Part shown: in pieces, positions 1 through 9,001 of the stretch
Numbering within the stretch: the first letter of the stretch is position 1
Layout of the letters: the number at the start of each line of letters is the position of its first letter
Assembly: GCF_002968575.1 (NCBI RefSeq)
Contig: NZ_PVBM01000003.1
Location: 1-64,000 of the forward strand
DNA: 64,000 nucleotides
Source: Neorhizobium huautlense
Lineage (GTDB): Bacteria > Pseudomonadota > Alphaproteobacteria > Rhizobiales > Rhizobiaceae
Direction: 5' to 3'
The notes under the pieces: generated by a model
Databases searched by the model: none
What the model was told of the DNA's origin: nothing
The model's input: the letters and a program-made list of their open reading frames with translations, nothing else
Made by a program: the position numbers and the translations under genes

Positions 1-80
1 AGGTTCGATCCACGCTTCCTCCCCACGGTCGGTCGCCCTTCCGCAGTTGCGCTTCACTTCGCTCGCCATGACCAGCTTAC

Positions 81-122
81 GGTGGGACTTCCACCCACAA
101 GAATGCGCCCATGCTGGGCGCA
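81..122. repeat. Two adjacent short hairpins at left edge
   Basis: Two perfect stem-loops lie side by side: GGTGG-gactt-CCACC at 81-95 and TGCGCCC-atgct-GGGCGCA at 104-122. No coding frame is supported in 1-132. Tandem hairpins like this are often found at ends of rhizobial insertion sequences or as interspersed palindromic repeats, but I cannot assign a family. Confidence 0.35.
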
Positions 123-132
123 CAACATATAA

Positions 133-155
133 GAGCGGGATTAGACATCCCGCTC
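133..155 (-). terminator. Terminator candidate of the hyu/frl-like operon
   Basis: A perfect 8-bp stem GAGCGGGA-ttagaca-TCCCGCTC lies 42 nt past the stop of the binding-protein gene. Read on the minus strand it is followed by TTATAT, a weak T tract. It is the first strong hairpin after the eight-gene minus-strand operon. Confidence 0.5.
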
Positions 156-196
156 CTGGTGCTATCGATAGGATCTGAAAATGAACGTTCTCCGGA

Positions 197-1729
197 TCAC
201 TCCAGTTCGACATTCTCGACGGTAATGCCGGATTGGAACGTGAGAAAACCTGGGATGTTGGTAAAGCCCTTGACCTTCTTGCTGAGCCCAAAACTTTGGT
301 CGCGCCACATCAGATAAACGAACGGCGATTGTTCGAGAGCACGATCCACGAACTGGCCGTAGATCTTCTCGCGCTCGCCGGCGTCGAGCGTGACACGTCC
401 CTTATCGAGAAGGTCGTTGATCACTGTGTCATTGAAGTAGGCGGAGTTGTTAAGCCGTACCAGCTGCTGGCCACCATAGAAGAAGTTGCTGAGCCAATCG
501 GGGTCCGCAATGTCCCCGGCAGTACCTGCAACCAGGAAGTCATAGTCGCCGGCATTGTTCTTGGCGATACGGCCCGACCAGTCGGGAAGATCGAGCCTCG
601 CGTTGATGCCGATCTTGGCAAGCTCGGCCTGCACAGCGATCGCGGTGTTGTTGTGGAAGCCATATTGCGAGGTGGAGAGCAGCCGGGCTTCGAAACCGTT
701 CGGATAACCTGCCTTGGCGAGCAGTTCCTTGGCCTTTGCGATGTCATACTTGAAGAAGTTCGCCTTTTCCTTCGAATACCCCATGTAACCTTCCGGGATC
801 GCGATGCCGAACAGCGGAGTACCGCGGCCGTTGAAGGCGGTGTTGATCACGGTTGCACGGTCGATCGCATAGGAAATCGCCTGCCGCACTTCCGGCTTCG
901 AGAATGGTTCGAACTTGGTGTTGAACTGCAGCATCATGAACGGGCCGGTGGTACTGGCCAGCTTCAGGTCCGAGCTGCCCTCGATCGAGCCGGCATCCTT
1001 CCAAGGAACGTAGTCGATGATATCGACGTCGCCGGACTTCAGCGCATTCACCCGGGTATTTTCATCGCCGTAGAAGACATAGTGAATGTCATCGAGATGC
1101 GGCTTGCCCTTCTTGTAGTAGCCGTCGAACTTCTCGACCGTCAGCTCGCGGCCGCGCTCCCAGTTGACGAACTTGAAGGGGCCTGCTCCAACCGGCGCGG
1201 CGTTCGGATCGGTACCATGCGCCTCGATCCAGGCCGCCGGGATGATCGCCGATTCCGGGAGCGCCAGATAGTGGACCAACGGCACGAACGGCTTGGAGAG
1301 CACCAGCTTCACCGTCTTGGGGTCCGGCGTCTCGATCGATTGAATGACGCCGAGTTCGTTTCTATAAGTCGCCTTGCTGTCCTTGGCGGTCATGCGCTCG
1401 ATGGACGCCTTGACGTCCGCCGAGGTGACCGGAGAGCCGTCATGGAACTTCGCGTCGCGCAGCTTGAGCGTATAGTGGAGTGCATCAGGGGCGACGTTGT
1501 AGCTCTCGGCGAGTTCGAGCGAGAGCTTGCCGTCGGCGCCGTAGTTGAAGAGGCCGCGATGGATCGCAAGCCGGATGGTTCGCGCCGGCGTGCCAGCGTT
1601 GATGGTGCTTTCCAGCGTCGACGGCTCGCCGGAAATACCGAAATAGAGAGTACCGCCATCGGCCAGCGCCTGCTGAGCGAAGGCACTATATGACAGGGCC
1701 AAGACGAGCCCGAAGATCTTCCTTTTCAT
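197..1729 (-). CDS. ABC transporter substrate-binding protein, family 5 (peptide/opine type)
   Basis: This 510-residue periplasmic protein would capture the ligand for the adjacent importer. The N-terminus MKRKIF followed by a hydrophobic stretch and ALA-D is a Sec signal peptide with cleavage near residue 23. The mature part follows the DppA/OppA pattern (LYFGISGEPSTLES early, then LRDAKFHDGSPVTSADV around residues 87-105). Start 1729 is chosen because AAGGGG lies just upstream and it puts the signal peptide at the N-terminus; an upstream in-frame ATG at 1774 would add 15 residues without a good site. It is the last gene of the operon. Neighbouring SIS and PfkB sugar genes suggest a glycated amino acid or similar compound rather than a plain dipeptide; that is inference. 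Confidence 0.93.
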   Translation of the reverse strand: MKRKIFGLVLALSYSAFAQQALADGGTLYFGISGEPSTLESTINAGTPARTIRLAIHRGLFNYGADGKLSLELAESYNVAPDALHYTLKLRDAKFHDGSPVTSADVKASIERMTAKDSKATYRNELGVIQSIETPDPKTVKLVLSKPFVPLVHYLALPESAIIPAAWIEAHGTDPNAAPVGAGPFKFVNWERGRELTVEKFDGYYKKGKPHLDDIHYVFYGDENTRVNALKSGDVDIIDYVPWKDAGSIEGSSDLKLASTTGPFMMLQFNTKFEPFSKPEVRQAISYAIDRATVINTAFNGRGTPLFGIAIPEGYMGYSKEKANFFKYDIAKAKELLAKAGYPNGFEARLLSTSQYGFHNNTAIAVQAELAKIGINARLDLPDWSGRIAKNNAGDYDFLVAGTAGDIADPDWLSNFFYGGQQLVRLNNSAYFNDTVINDLLDKGRVTLDAGEREKIYGQFVDRALEQSPFVYLMWRDQSFGLSKKVKGFTNIPGFLTFQSGITVENVELE

Positions 1730-1779
1730 GCTGTACCCCTTCTTTGATTGTGGTTGTCGATGCGAAATTGCCATGTCCG

Positions 1780-2619
1780 TTACTCCTCCCTGAGGCGTGG
1801 ATCGAGAATGTCGCGCAGGCGGTCGCCCACCACGTTGATGGCAAGCACCGTCAGGGCGAGAAGAAGGGACGGCCAGATCACATACATTGGGTTCTGGCCG
1901 AGATAGCCGCGCGCGGTTCCGATCATCTGGCCCCAGGAAGGTTCTGGCGGCACGATGCCGAGGCCGAGGAAGCTCAGGCCAGATTCCAGAAGGATGGCGG
2001 CGGCGACCGTCAACGTCGCCTGGACCACCAGCGGCGACAGGATGTTCGGCAGGATGGCGGTGAAGACGACGCGGCGGGCTGAGGCGCCCATCGCGTGTTC
2101 AGCCTCCATGAACTCCATGCGCGAGACCTGCAGCGTTGCGGCGTGCGCGACGCGGGCGAAATGCGGGATGTAGAGAACACCAATGACGACGGCGAGACTG
2201 AAGATCCCGCTTTCCCAGAACCCGACCGCCAAGAGTGCCAGAAGGATGGGCGGAAAGCTCAGCATGATATCTACGCTGCGCATGATGAGGAATGCGATTA
2301 GCGGCCGGCCATAGGCGCCCGCGATGCCGATCATGGTTCCGAAAATCCCGGCGATAACCGTCGCGCCGATCGCCACCAGCAGGGTCGGCTGGACCCCGAT
2401 CAGCAGGCGGCTTAGCAGATCGCGGCCGAATTCGTCGGTGCCCAGCCAGTGGGCTGCGGAACTGCTCTGATTGACCGTCTGCGGATTGAGCAGAAACGGG
2501 TCCTGCGGGGCCAACCAGTTGCCGAAGACACCAATGAAAATGACTGCGACAAGCAGGACGATGCTGGCAAGGAAGGAAGGCTGGTTGCGGGACGCGCGAA
2601 GAATTGCCTCGGGGATCAC
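1780..2619 (-). CDS. ABC permease, DppC/OppC type
   Basis: This is a 279-residue inner-membrane subunit. An N-terminal membrane helix is followed by WLGTDEFGRDLLSRLL (around residues 59-74), the hallmark of DppC-type permeases, then about five more helices and the EAA loop (ARRVVFTAILPNILSPLVV around residues 180-198). It overlaps the stop of the DppB-type gene upstream by 4 nt, so the two are translationally coupled. It pairs with that permease to form the channel of the importer whose ligand-binding protein is encoded next. Confidence 0.93.
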   Translation of the reverse strand: MIPEAILRASRNQPSFLASIVLLVAVIFIGVFGNWLAPQDPFLLNPQTVNQSSSAAHWLGTDEFGRDLLSRLLIGVQPTLLVAIGATVIAGIFGTMIGIAGAYGRPLIAFLIMRSVDIMLSFPPILLALLAVGFWESGIFSLAVVIGVLYIPHFARVAHAATLQVSRMEFMEAEHAMGASARRVVFTAILPNILSPLVVQATLTVAAAILLESGLSFLGLGIVPPEPSWGQMIGTARGYLGQNPMYVIWPSLLLALTVLAINVVGDRLRDILDPRLREE

Positions 2620-3593
2620 GAGCGTTTCCTCCGGATACGCGGGTCAAGCAGGCTGTAGAGCAGCTCCACCACCAGGTTGATCAGGATGAAGGCGGCCGCG
2701 ATCGCCAGCATCGCCCCCTGTACCAGAGGATAGTTGCGCGCCGATACCGCCCCGACGAGCAGCGTGCTGAGGCCAGGCCAGTTGAACATGGCCTCGACGA
2801 GAACCGTGCCGCCCATGAGGTTGCCGAGCTGCAGGCCGATGATCGTGACGATCGGGATCGCGGCATTGCGCAGCACGTGCTGCCAGATGATCCGCCGTTC
2901 AGGCATCCCCTTGGCACGTAGCGCGCGGACGAAATCGCGGCCGAGGATTTCCAGCATGGAGGAGCGCGTCATGCGGGCGATCGACGCTGCCAAGCCGAAG
3001 CCCAAAGCGAGGGCCGGCAGGGCCAGCTTGCGGAAATGCTCCAGCATGTTGCGCGATATATCCGTATAGCCGCTTGCCGGAAGCCAGCCGAGCTTCAAGC
3101 TGAAGAACAACACCAGCAGCGTGCCCATGATATAAACCGGCACCGATATGCCGATCGTCGCGATCGAAGTCAGCACCGTATCGCGCGTGCTGCCCCGCTT
3201 GAGTGCGGCTGCGATGCCGAGCGGAACGCCGATGAGTGCGGCAATGATGATCGCCGCAAATGCGAGCTCGAGCGTGCGCGGCAGGTTCTGCATCACGTAA
3301 TTGGCAACCGGATAACCATTGGTCAGCGACTTGCCGAAATCGAGATGCAGGGCGTTCCAGAGCCAGACGAAATATTGGGACAGCACCGGCTGGTCGAGGC
3401 CAAGCTGGCTGCGCATCGAGGCGATCGCCTCCGGCGATGGATTGCTGTCGGCACCGAGCAGCAAAAGCACGGGGTCGCCCGGCATGATGTACATGACGGA
3501 GAAGATCAGGGTGGCGACGACGAGAAGCTGGACGATGGCCGTCAGGAGCTTTCGCGCAACAAGGAGCAGAGCCCCTGCGATCGACGCGTTCAT
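2616..3593 (-). CDS. ABC permease, DppB/OppB type
   Basis: This 325-residue inner-membrane subunit has the DppB signatures: the N-terminal helix ending SVMYIMPGDPVLLLLG, then LGLDQPVLSQYFVWLWNALHLDFGKSL and the EAA loop GMPERRIIWQHVLRNAAIPIV near residues 225-245. Its ATG overlaps the restored-frame TGA of the upstream ATPase gene (ATGA), the usual Dpp/Opp arrangement. This overlap is independent support that the ATPase gene formerly ended at 3590. Confidence 0.94.
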   Translation of the reverse strand: MNASIAGALLLVARKLLTAIVQLLVVATLIFSVMYIMPGDPVLLLLGADSNPSPEAIASMRSQLGLDQPVLSQYFVWLWNALHLDFGKSLTNGYPVANYVMQNLPRTLELAFAAIIIAALIGVPLGIAAALKRGSTRDTVLTSIATIGISVPVYIMGTLLVLFFSLKLGWLPASGYTDISRNMLEHFRKLALPALALGFGLAASIARMTRSSMLEILGRDFVRALRAKGMPERRIIWQHVLRNAAIPIVTIIGLQLGNLMGGTVLVEAMFNWPGLSTLLVGAVSARNYPLVQGAMLAIAAAFILINLVVELLYSLLDPRIRRKRS

Positions 3594-5292
3594 GTGGCCA
3601 CCTTTCCGCCGCGCATCGAACCGACGGTCGGCACGGCATCCAGCAAGATGCGGGTATAGGGCTCCCTAGGATTGCCGAAGATCTCGGCGGCAGATCCGTA
3701 TTCCACGATCCTGCCCTTCTGCATGACCGCGACCGTGTCACTGACATGTTCGACAACCGAAAGGTCGTGGGAGAGAAGAGGTAGGTCAGTTCGAACTCCG
3801 CCTGCAGGTCTTTGAGCAGGTTCAGCACCTGTGCCTGGACGGAGACGTCGAGTGCGGAGACGGCTTCATCGCAGATGACGAGCGACGGGTTGAGGGCAAG
3901 CGCCCGGGCGATGGCAATTCTCTGCCGCTGCCCGCCCGAGAATTCATGCGGATATTTCTGGGCCGCCGTGGCGGACAGGCCAACGGCTTCGAGCAGCGAG
4001 AGGACCCGTCTCCGGCGCTTTATCGCATCACCGTCGGCGAAGATCACCATCGGCGCCTCGATGAGCTGGGCGACCGTCTGGCGTGGGTTGAGCGAACCGT
4101 AGGGATTCTGGAAGACCATGGCGATCTCGCGCCGGAAAGGCCGCATCTCCTTGTCCGAAAGCGCTGCAATGTCCTCGCCCTTGAACAGGATCTGGCCGGA
4201 ATCGGGCTTGTAGAGCCTGATGACAGCACGAGAAAGCGTGCTCTTGCCGCAACCGGATTCGCCGACGAGGCCAAGCGTCGTGCGGGGTGCGACCGACAGG
4301 CTGACGCGATCAACGGCGCGCATCTCGACCGGCATGGCGAGAGGCGAAGGTTTTACCCAGTAGGACTTGCAGAGATCACGGATCTCGAGAAGCGGGCGAT
4401 CACCTTCAGGCGGGACCGGCCCGGCGGATGTCGGTCGGGGGCGCGGCTCGGGCCGGACACTGCGCACTCTTCCGGACGGATCGCGCTCGATCACCGGCAG
4501 CCGTTCAGCCTCGCGGCCAAGCGACGGCATGGAATCGATCAGCGCCCTGGAGTAATCGCTTTGGGGGGCGGCAAAGAGATCGGCGGTCGACGCCTCCTCC
4601 ATCTTGTCGCCGGCATACATGACCACGACGCGGTCGGCGACTTCGTAGATGACGCCGAGATCGTGGGTGATCAGCAGGATCGCCGCGCCGACTTCCTCGT
4701 TCAGTTCGCGGAGCAGTTCGAGCACCTGCTTCTGCACCGTGACGTCGAGCGCAGTGGTGGGTTCGTCGGCGATGATGATGCGCGGCCGGCAAGCGACTGC
4801 CATGGCGATCATGATGCGCTGGCACTGGCCGCCGGACAGTTCGTGCGGATAGGAACGCATGGCGCGATCGGGATCGGGGATCAGGACTTTTTCCAGCAGT
4901 TCGCGTGCCTTCCGGCGTGCATTCGCGCGTCCGATGGGCTCATGCAGAAGGATCGCTTCGGCGATCTGGTCGCCGCAGGTGAAGATTGGATCGAGCGACG
5001 CCATCGGATCCTGGAAGATCATGGCGATATGGCGCCCACGCAGCTTGCGCAGGTCCCCCGGCGGCAGCTTCAGGATATCGATCCCGTCTACCAGGACCTC
5101 GCCGCTGGTGACCACCGCGTTGGGCGGAAGAAGGCCCATCACGCCAAGCGACGTGATCGTCTTGCCGCTGCCGCTTTCTCCGACCAGTCCGAGGATTGCT
5201 CCCGGCTCGATCGTGAAATCGATATTGCGCACAGCGGACTTTAGCCCGGTGCTGGTCTTGAAGGCGATCGAGAGGTTTCTGACTTCGAGCAT
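3590..5292 (-). pseudogene. Fused DppD-DppF ABC ATPase with a 1-nt frameshift
   Basis: Two ATPase domains are joined in one gene. The first has Walker A GESGSGKT (residues 38-45), LSGGQ near 153 and IIIADEP near 173. The second has GESGCGKS near 350, FSGGQ near 467 and Walker B ICDEAVSALD. At about position 3774 one base is missing: the family sequence LTYLFISHDLSVVEH should follow, but the frame reads LTYLFSPTT. Restoring one base recovers ISHDLSVVEHVSD through to a TGA at 3590 that overlaps the permease start. As read, the second domain loses its switch histidine (H-loop) and continues out of frame to 2899, giving a 797-residue product with an aberrant tail. It may be a real inactivating mutation or a sequencing error. 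Confidence 0.85.
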
Positions 5293-5303
5293 TTAGCCTC
5301 CTC

Positions 5304-6197
5304 TCAGACCTGTTCGTTGGCGGTGATGGGAGCCGCATGGCCGAATGCGCCGTCGATCCCGCAGATTTCGGCTGCAAATTGGCGGCCCTTTTCCATGGCA
5401 ATCGCAATGGCGTCTGCGGAAGGCCGGTTGCCGCGCGTCCAGCCTGCCGCGAGCAGCGACAGCAGTGTTGCCGTGATGAACGCGTCGCCGGCGCCGAGCG
5501 TATCGACGACATTGGCGGGTTTTGGCAAGACGGAAATGAAGTCGACGCCGTTATAGGCCGTGGCGCCTTCCGGTCCAAAGGTCGCCAGAGCCAGACTGCA
5601 GCCGTTGGAAACGGCTTGTCGCAAGGCTTCAAGACCGCGCTCGCAACCGATGTCGCCTGCCGAAAATGCCGCGAAATCAATATGTGGCGTGACCGGCCCT
5701 ATCAGTTCGTCCACCTGCCACCGATAGGAAAAGTCATAGGATAGTAACGCACTTGCGTTCCTCAAGGCCGCTAGGTGCAGATTGAGATGGCTATAGCAGC
5801 TCGTGTGCACGAGCCGGAAACCGGCGATATAGTCGAGATCGGTTTGGCTCGGCGTGAAGGGATTTTCCCGGGCAACGCCGCCCCTGTTGGAAAACACGAA
5901 CTCGCGGTTTCCATCAACGACGCGCACGTCCGCATGGCCGTTCTCGCCGTCTACAATCCGGCAGAGTGTTGTTGGAATGGCCAATTCTTCGAGAGTGGAG
6001 CGCACGTGGCGACCGGCCGCATCCGTGCCGAACGTGCCGAGAAAGGCCGCGTCCGCGCCGAGCATCCTGGCGTAGACTGAAAAATTGAGAGCATTGCCGC
6101 CCGGGTACATCTTACCCGCATTTAGGTAGCGGTCGACGACATTGTCGCCCAGTCCAAGGACTTTGAAGCTCGAATATGTCCTGTCAGGCGTCATCAT
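5304..6197 (-). CDS. PfkB-family sugar kinase, fructoselysine 6-kinase-like
   Basis: A 297-residue ribokinase-family enzyme. The substrate-binding motif YPGGNALNFSVYARMLG sits at residues 31-47 and the ATP/anion-hole motif DTLGAGDAFITATLLSLL near 235-252, with the catalytic Asp in GAGD. The short length and the GGNALNFSVYA motif resemble FrlD, which phosphorylates fructoselysine to its 6-phosphate. The SIS-domain deglycase gene directly upstream supports that role. It lies 11 nt upstream of the ABC ATPase gene in the same operon. A different ketosamine or ketose substrate is possible. Confidence 0.85.
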   Translation of the reverse strand: MMTPDRTYSSFKVLGLGDNVVDRYLNAGKMYPGGNALNFSVYARMLGADAAFLGTFGTDAAGRHVRSTLEELAIPTTLCRIVDGENGHADVRVVDGNREFVFSNRGGVARENPFTPSQTDLDYIAGFRLVHTSCYSHLNLHLAALRNASALLSYDFSYRWQVDELIGPVTPHIDFAAFSAGDIGCERGLEALRQAVSNGCSLALATFGPEGATAYNGVDFISVLPKPANVVDTLGAGDAFITATLLSLLAAGWTRGNRPSADAIAIAMEKGRQFAAEICGIDGAFGHAAPITANEQV

Positions 6198-6236
6198 TCC
6201 CCGACCGCCTTTCTGTAATGCGAGGCCGAGACGGAT

Positions 6237-6315
6237 AAGACATCCGCCGATCGCGCAGCCCGACCCGGGGCGAAATTCTCACGCCCGAATAAAGGGTTAT
6301 GTCGGCGGATGTCTT
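6237..6315. repeat. 14-bp inverted repeat between SIS and kinase genes
   Basis: AAGACATCCGCCGA (6237-6250) is perfectly complementary to TCGGCGGATGTCTT (6302-6315) with a 51-nt loop. It lies in the only sizeable gap of the operon, its distal arm just inside the untranslated space after the SIS stop. In the transcript it would form a long stem that could stabilise the upstream message or reduce read-through. Confidence 0.6.
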
Positions 6316-6320
6316 CGTCA

Positions 6321-7367
6321 TCAGTAATCGACTTTCCACATGTAGCGACGAACGCTGAGCGGATGCTCGCGCAGGACCGAAAGCGTATGGGCGAACCAGT
6401 ACCAAGTGACGCCTATCACGAAAGGCGACAGCAGCGGCGAGACATCCCCATAGCGGCCGGCATCGAAGGTGATGATCTTGTCCGTGACGCGGCGGGTGAA
6501 CTTCAGCGCCCGCTGGTCGATCTTGCGGTTCTCGCCATTGTCCATCAGGAAGACATAGGCCATCTCCGGGTCGGCGACCTCGAACGGACCGTGGCGGAAT
6601 TCGCCCGAATGGATGTCGGAGGCGTCGAGCCACAGCATCTCGTTGAAGATGCAGATCGAATACTGGTAATTCAGCGCCGACAGGATGCCGCTCGAAAGGA
6701 CGTAGTAGATGTTCTCGTCCTTGTAGCGGCGGGCGAGTTCCATGCCCCGCTCGCGCTCGGCATTCTTGATGTCGTGCAGCTTGGCAGGCATCGCCTCGAG
6801 ATCGGCAATGAGCTGGGCGCCGACCGGATTGCCGAGGCGCTTCAGGAAATGGGCGGCGAAGAGATAGGCGATCATCGTCTTCGGCATGCCCGGCAATTCC
6901 TTGCTGTAGGGCAGCAGGTAGTCGCAGATCCTCGCTAGGCCGCTGTCATGACCGGAGGTCAGCGCCACGGTGATGGCGCCGGTGGTCTTCGCCCAACGGG
7001 CCGCGACGACGGTATCCTCGGTCTCGCCGTTATGGGATGTGAGGAGCACGACAGCCTTTTCGTTGACGGGTTTCGGACGTCGCGTTTCGAGTTCCGTCGA
7101 GTTGATGCGCTCGATCCTGAGGTCGCAATATTTGTCGAGGATGTATTTGACCGGCTCGATATAGGAATTCGAGCCGCCGGCACCGACGAGATAGATAGAG
7201 TCGATCTGGCGCGACGAGAAGATTTCATCGACCAGCTTTTTGGCAACCGGGTTGCCGTCGCGGAAGGTCATCTCCAGGACGCCCTTCAGATAGTCCCCTT
7301 CGAGGTAGTTGGGGTTCGGAGCGGACTTGATCTGTTCGTCGCTCGGCGTCAGGTTTTCGAGAGCCAT
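6321..7367 (-). CDS. SIS-domain sugar isomerase/deglycase, FrlB-like
   Basis: About 348 residues with two SIS domains. The first contains IYLVGAGGSNSYIEPVKYIL (near 38-57) and VLLTSHNGETEDTV, the phosphosugar-binding serine loop; the second covers the second half, including WLDASDIHSGEFRHGPFEV with the Glu and His typical of the GlmS/FrlB isomerase fold. FrlB cleaves fructoselysine 6-phosphate to glucose 6-phosphate plus lysine; here the amino-acid partner is unknown. Start 7367 (MALEN) is preferred because GGAGA lies 9 nt upstream; the ATG at 7376 touches that site. It sits between hyuB and the kinase gene. Confidence 0.85.
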   Translation of the reverse strand: MALENLTPSDEQIKSAPNPNYLEGDYLKGVLEMTFRDGNPVAKKLVDEIFSSRQIDSIYLVGAGGSNSYIEPVKYILDKYCDLRIERINSTELETRRPKPVNEKAVVLLTSHNGETEDTVVAARWAKTTGAITVALTSGHDSGLARICDYLLPYSKELPGMPKTMIAYLFAAHFLKRLGNPVGAQLIADLEAMPAKLHDIKNAERERGMELARRYKDENIYYVLSSGILSALNYQYSICIFNEMLWLDASDIHSGEFRHGPFEVADPEMAYVFLMDNGENRKIDQRALKFTRRVTDKIITFDAGRYGDVSPLLSPFVIGVTWYWFAHTLSVLREHPLSVRRYMWKVDY

Positions 7368-7390
7368 GTTATTCATTCTCCAAAGGGAAT

Positions 7391-9001
7391 TCAGGAAGCA
7401 CGGCCGAAGCCGCCGCCGCCCGGCGTTTGCAGGAACAGGCTGTCCCCGCGGTTCATCAGGATGTTGGTGATCGAGATGTCGTATTCCTTGACCGTCCCGT
7501 CGGCACTCGCGAATTTTAGCCGGGCGACCTCGCCCGGGCCGCCGCCGAAAACGCCGTCAGCCGGAGTGCGCAGACCTTCGCAGGAGGCATTTGCCCGGAC
7601 CCCGTCCGTCATCGCGACCACCTCGCGGACGATGCCCATGCCGCCCGTCGTCTGGCCTTCGCCACCCGAGCCGGTGGCGAGCGCATAACGGCGCACCATC
7701 AGCGGATATTCGATTTCGAGCGCTTCGGCCGGCAGGTTCGAGGTGTTGGTGATATGCACCTGAATGCCGTTCATGCCGTCATGCTCAAGGCTTGCGCCCG
7801 CACCGCCGCCGACGGTTTCGAGGTAGACGAAACTGCCTTCGCGCGTCTTGTGCGGGCCGAAGAAGATCATCGTCGCATTCATGTCGGCCGAGGAGGCAAA
7901 CACCTTTTCCCTCGGCAGAACATCGGCGAAAGCCTGGAAGATGGCGCGGACGACACGCTGGCAACTGGTCGAGCGAATACCGACCGCGGCCGGGAATCTC
8001 GGACGCACCAGCGTGCCCTCTTCCGCAACGATCGTCACGGGAAGCGCCATGCCCTCGTTCGGCGGCAGAGCCGGATCGAGCAGCGCCTTGATCGTGTAGT
8101 AACAGGTGGCGTCGAGGGCAGTCTTGGGAATGTTGACCGCACCTCGCGCCTGAATGTCGGTGCCGGTGAAATCGAAGGTGATGCCATCACCTTCCACCTT
8201 TATGGCGACCTGGATGCGGCAAGGATCGAATCCTACGCCATCGCCATCGATGAGGGCTTCCCCCCTGTAGGTGCCATCCGGAAGATCGCCGATGCGCTTG
8301 CGCAGCCGGCTTTCCGAATAGGCGATCAGGTCGTCGATCGCCTTTTCGACGGTGGCGATGCCGAACTGATCGGCGAGCGCCACCAGCTTGCGCTGGCCGA
8401 TCGCATTGGTGGCGATCTGCACCTTGAGGTCGAGAATACGTTCCAGCGGATCACGACTGTTGGTGCTGATAAGCTTGACGATCTGCTCGTCCAGCATGCC
8501 CTCACGGGCGATTTTCAGCACCGGAATGCGGATCCCTTCGGCGAAGATGCTGGTTTGGCTGGGATCGCAGGAGCCGGGAACGCCGCCGCCGACATCCGAA
8601 TGATGGCCGAGGTTGGCGGCGAAGAAGCAGAGCCGGCCTTCGTAGAAAACAGGTGTCAGGATCGAGATATCAGGCGTGTGCGAACCGCCGGCGAGATAAG
8701 GGTCGTTACAGATGAATGCATCGCCCGGCTTGATGTCCTCGAGCCTGTAGTTTTCGAGCACCGCCGCGACGCCGCCCTGCAACGAGCCGAGATGCACCGG
8801 GATATGCGACGCCTGGACGATCAGACGGCCACGGCCATCGAAGAGGCCAACTGAGCAATCCTTTCGTTCCTTGATATTGGTCGAGAAGGACGAGCGCACC
8901 AGGCTCAACCCCATTTCGTCGGTAATCGACATGAACCGGTTGGAGTAGACCTCCATTTCGATGGGGTCGAATTCGCGGGGTGGTTTGACGTGCTGCTGCA
9001 T
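7391..9001 (-). CDS. hyuB: Hydantoinase B/oxoprolinase beta subunit
   Basis: A 536-residue HyuB-family protein. The N-terminus FDPIEMEVYSNRFMSITDEMG and the central ICNDPYLAGGSHTPDIS (near residues 95-112) and GHHSDVGGGVPGSC are diagnostic. The start is ATG 9001, which overlaps the hyuA stop as TGATG; the frame is open 57 codons further upstream but that lies inside hyuA. HyuA and HyuB together hydrolyse cyclic amides (N-methylhydantoin, 5-oxoproline) with ATP. The C-terminal PGGGGFGRAS is typical. Confidence 0.93.
   Translation of the reverse strand: MQQHVKPPREFDPIEMEVYSNRFMSITDEMGLSLVRSSFSTNIKERKDCSVGLFDGRGRLIVQASHIPVHLGSLQGGVAAVLENYRLEDIKPGDAFICNDPYLAGGSHTPDISILTPVFYEGRLCFFAANLGHHSDVGGGVPGSCDPSQTSIFAEGIRIPVLKIAREGMLDEQIVKLISTNSRDPLERILDLKVQIATNAIGQRKLVALADQFGIATVEKAIDDLIAYSESRLRKRIGDLPDGTYRGEALIDGDGVGFDPCRIQVAIKVEGDGITFDFTGTDIQARGAVNIPKTALDATCYYTIKALLDPALPPNEGMALPVTIVAEEGTLVRPRFPAAVGIRSTSCQRVVRAIFQAFADVLPREKVFASSADMNATMIFFGPHKTREGSFVYLETVGGGAGASLEHDGMNGIQVHITNTSNLPAEALEIEYPLMVRRYALATGSGGEGQTTGGMGIVREVVAMTDGVRANASCEGLRTPADGVFGGGPGEVARLKFASADGTVKEYDISITNILMNRGDSLFLQTPGGGGFGRAS

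Noticed and set aside
104-122. Possible tRNA arm or attC-like site at left edge
   Set aside because: The hairpins do not assemble into a cloverleaf and no integron attC core sites (RYYYAAC/GTTRRRY) are present.
233-1693. 486-codon plus-strand frame
   Set aside because: It is antisense to the binding-protein gene, rich in Arg, Asp and Glu as expected from a mirrored GC-rich gene, and has no family motif.
2899-3589. C-terminal 230 residues of the 797-residue ATPase reading
   Set aside because: Out-of-frame translation of the downstream permease gene after the frameshift; not a domain fusion.
3946-5244. 432-codon plus-strand frame
   Set aside because: Antisense shadow of the fused ABC ATPase gene with no domain.
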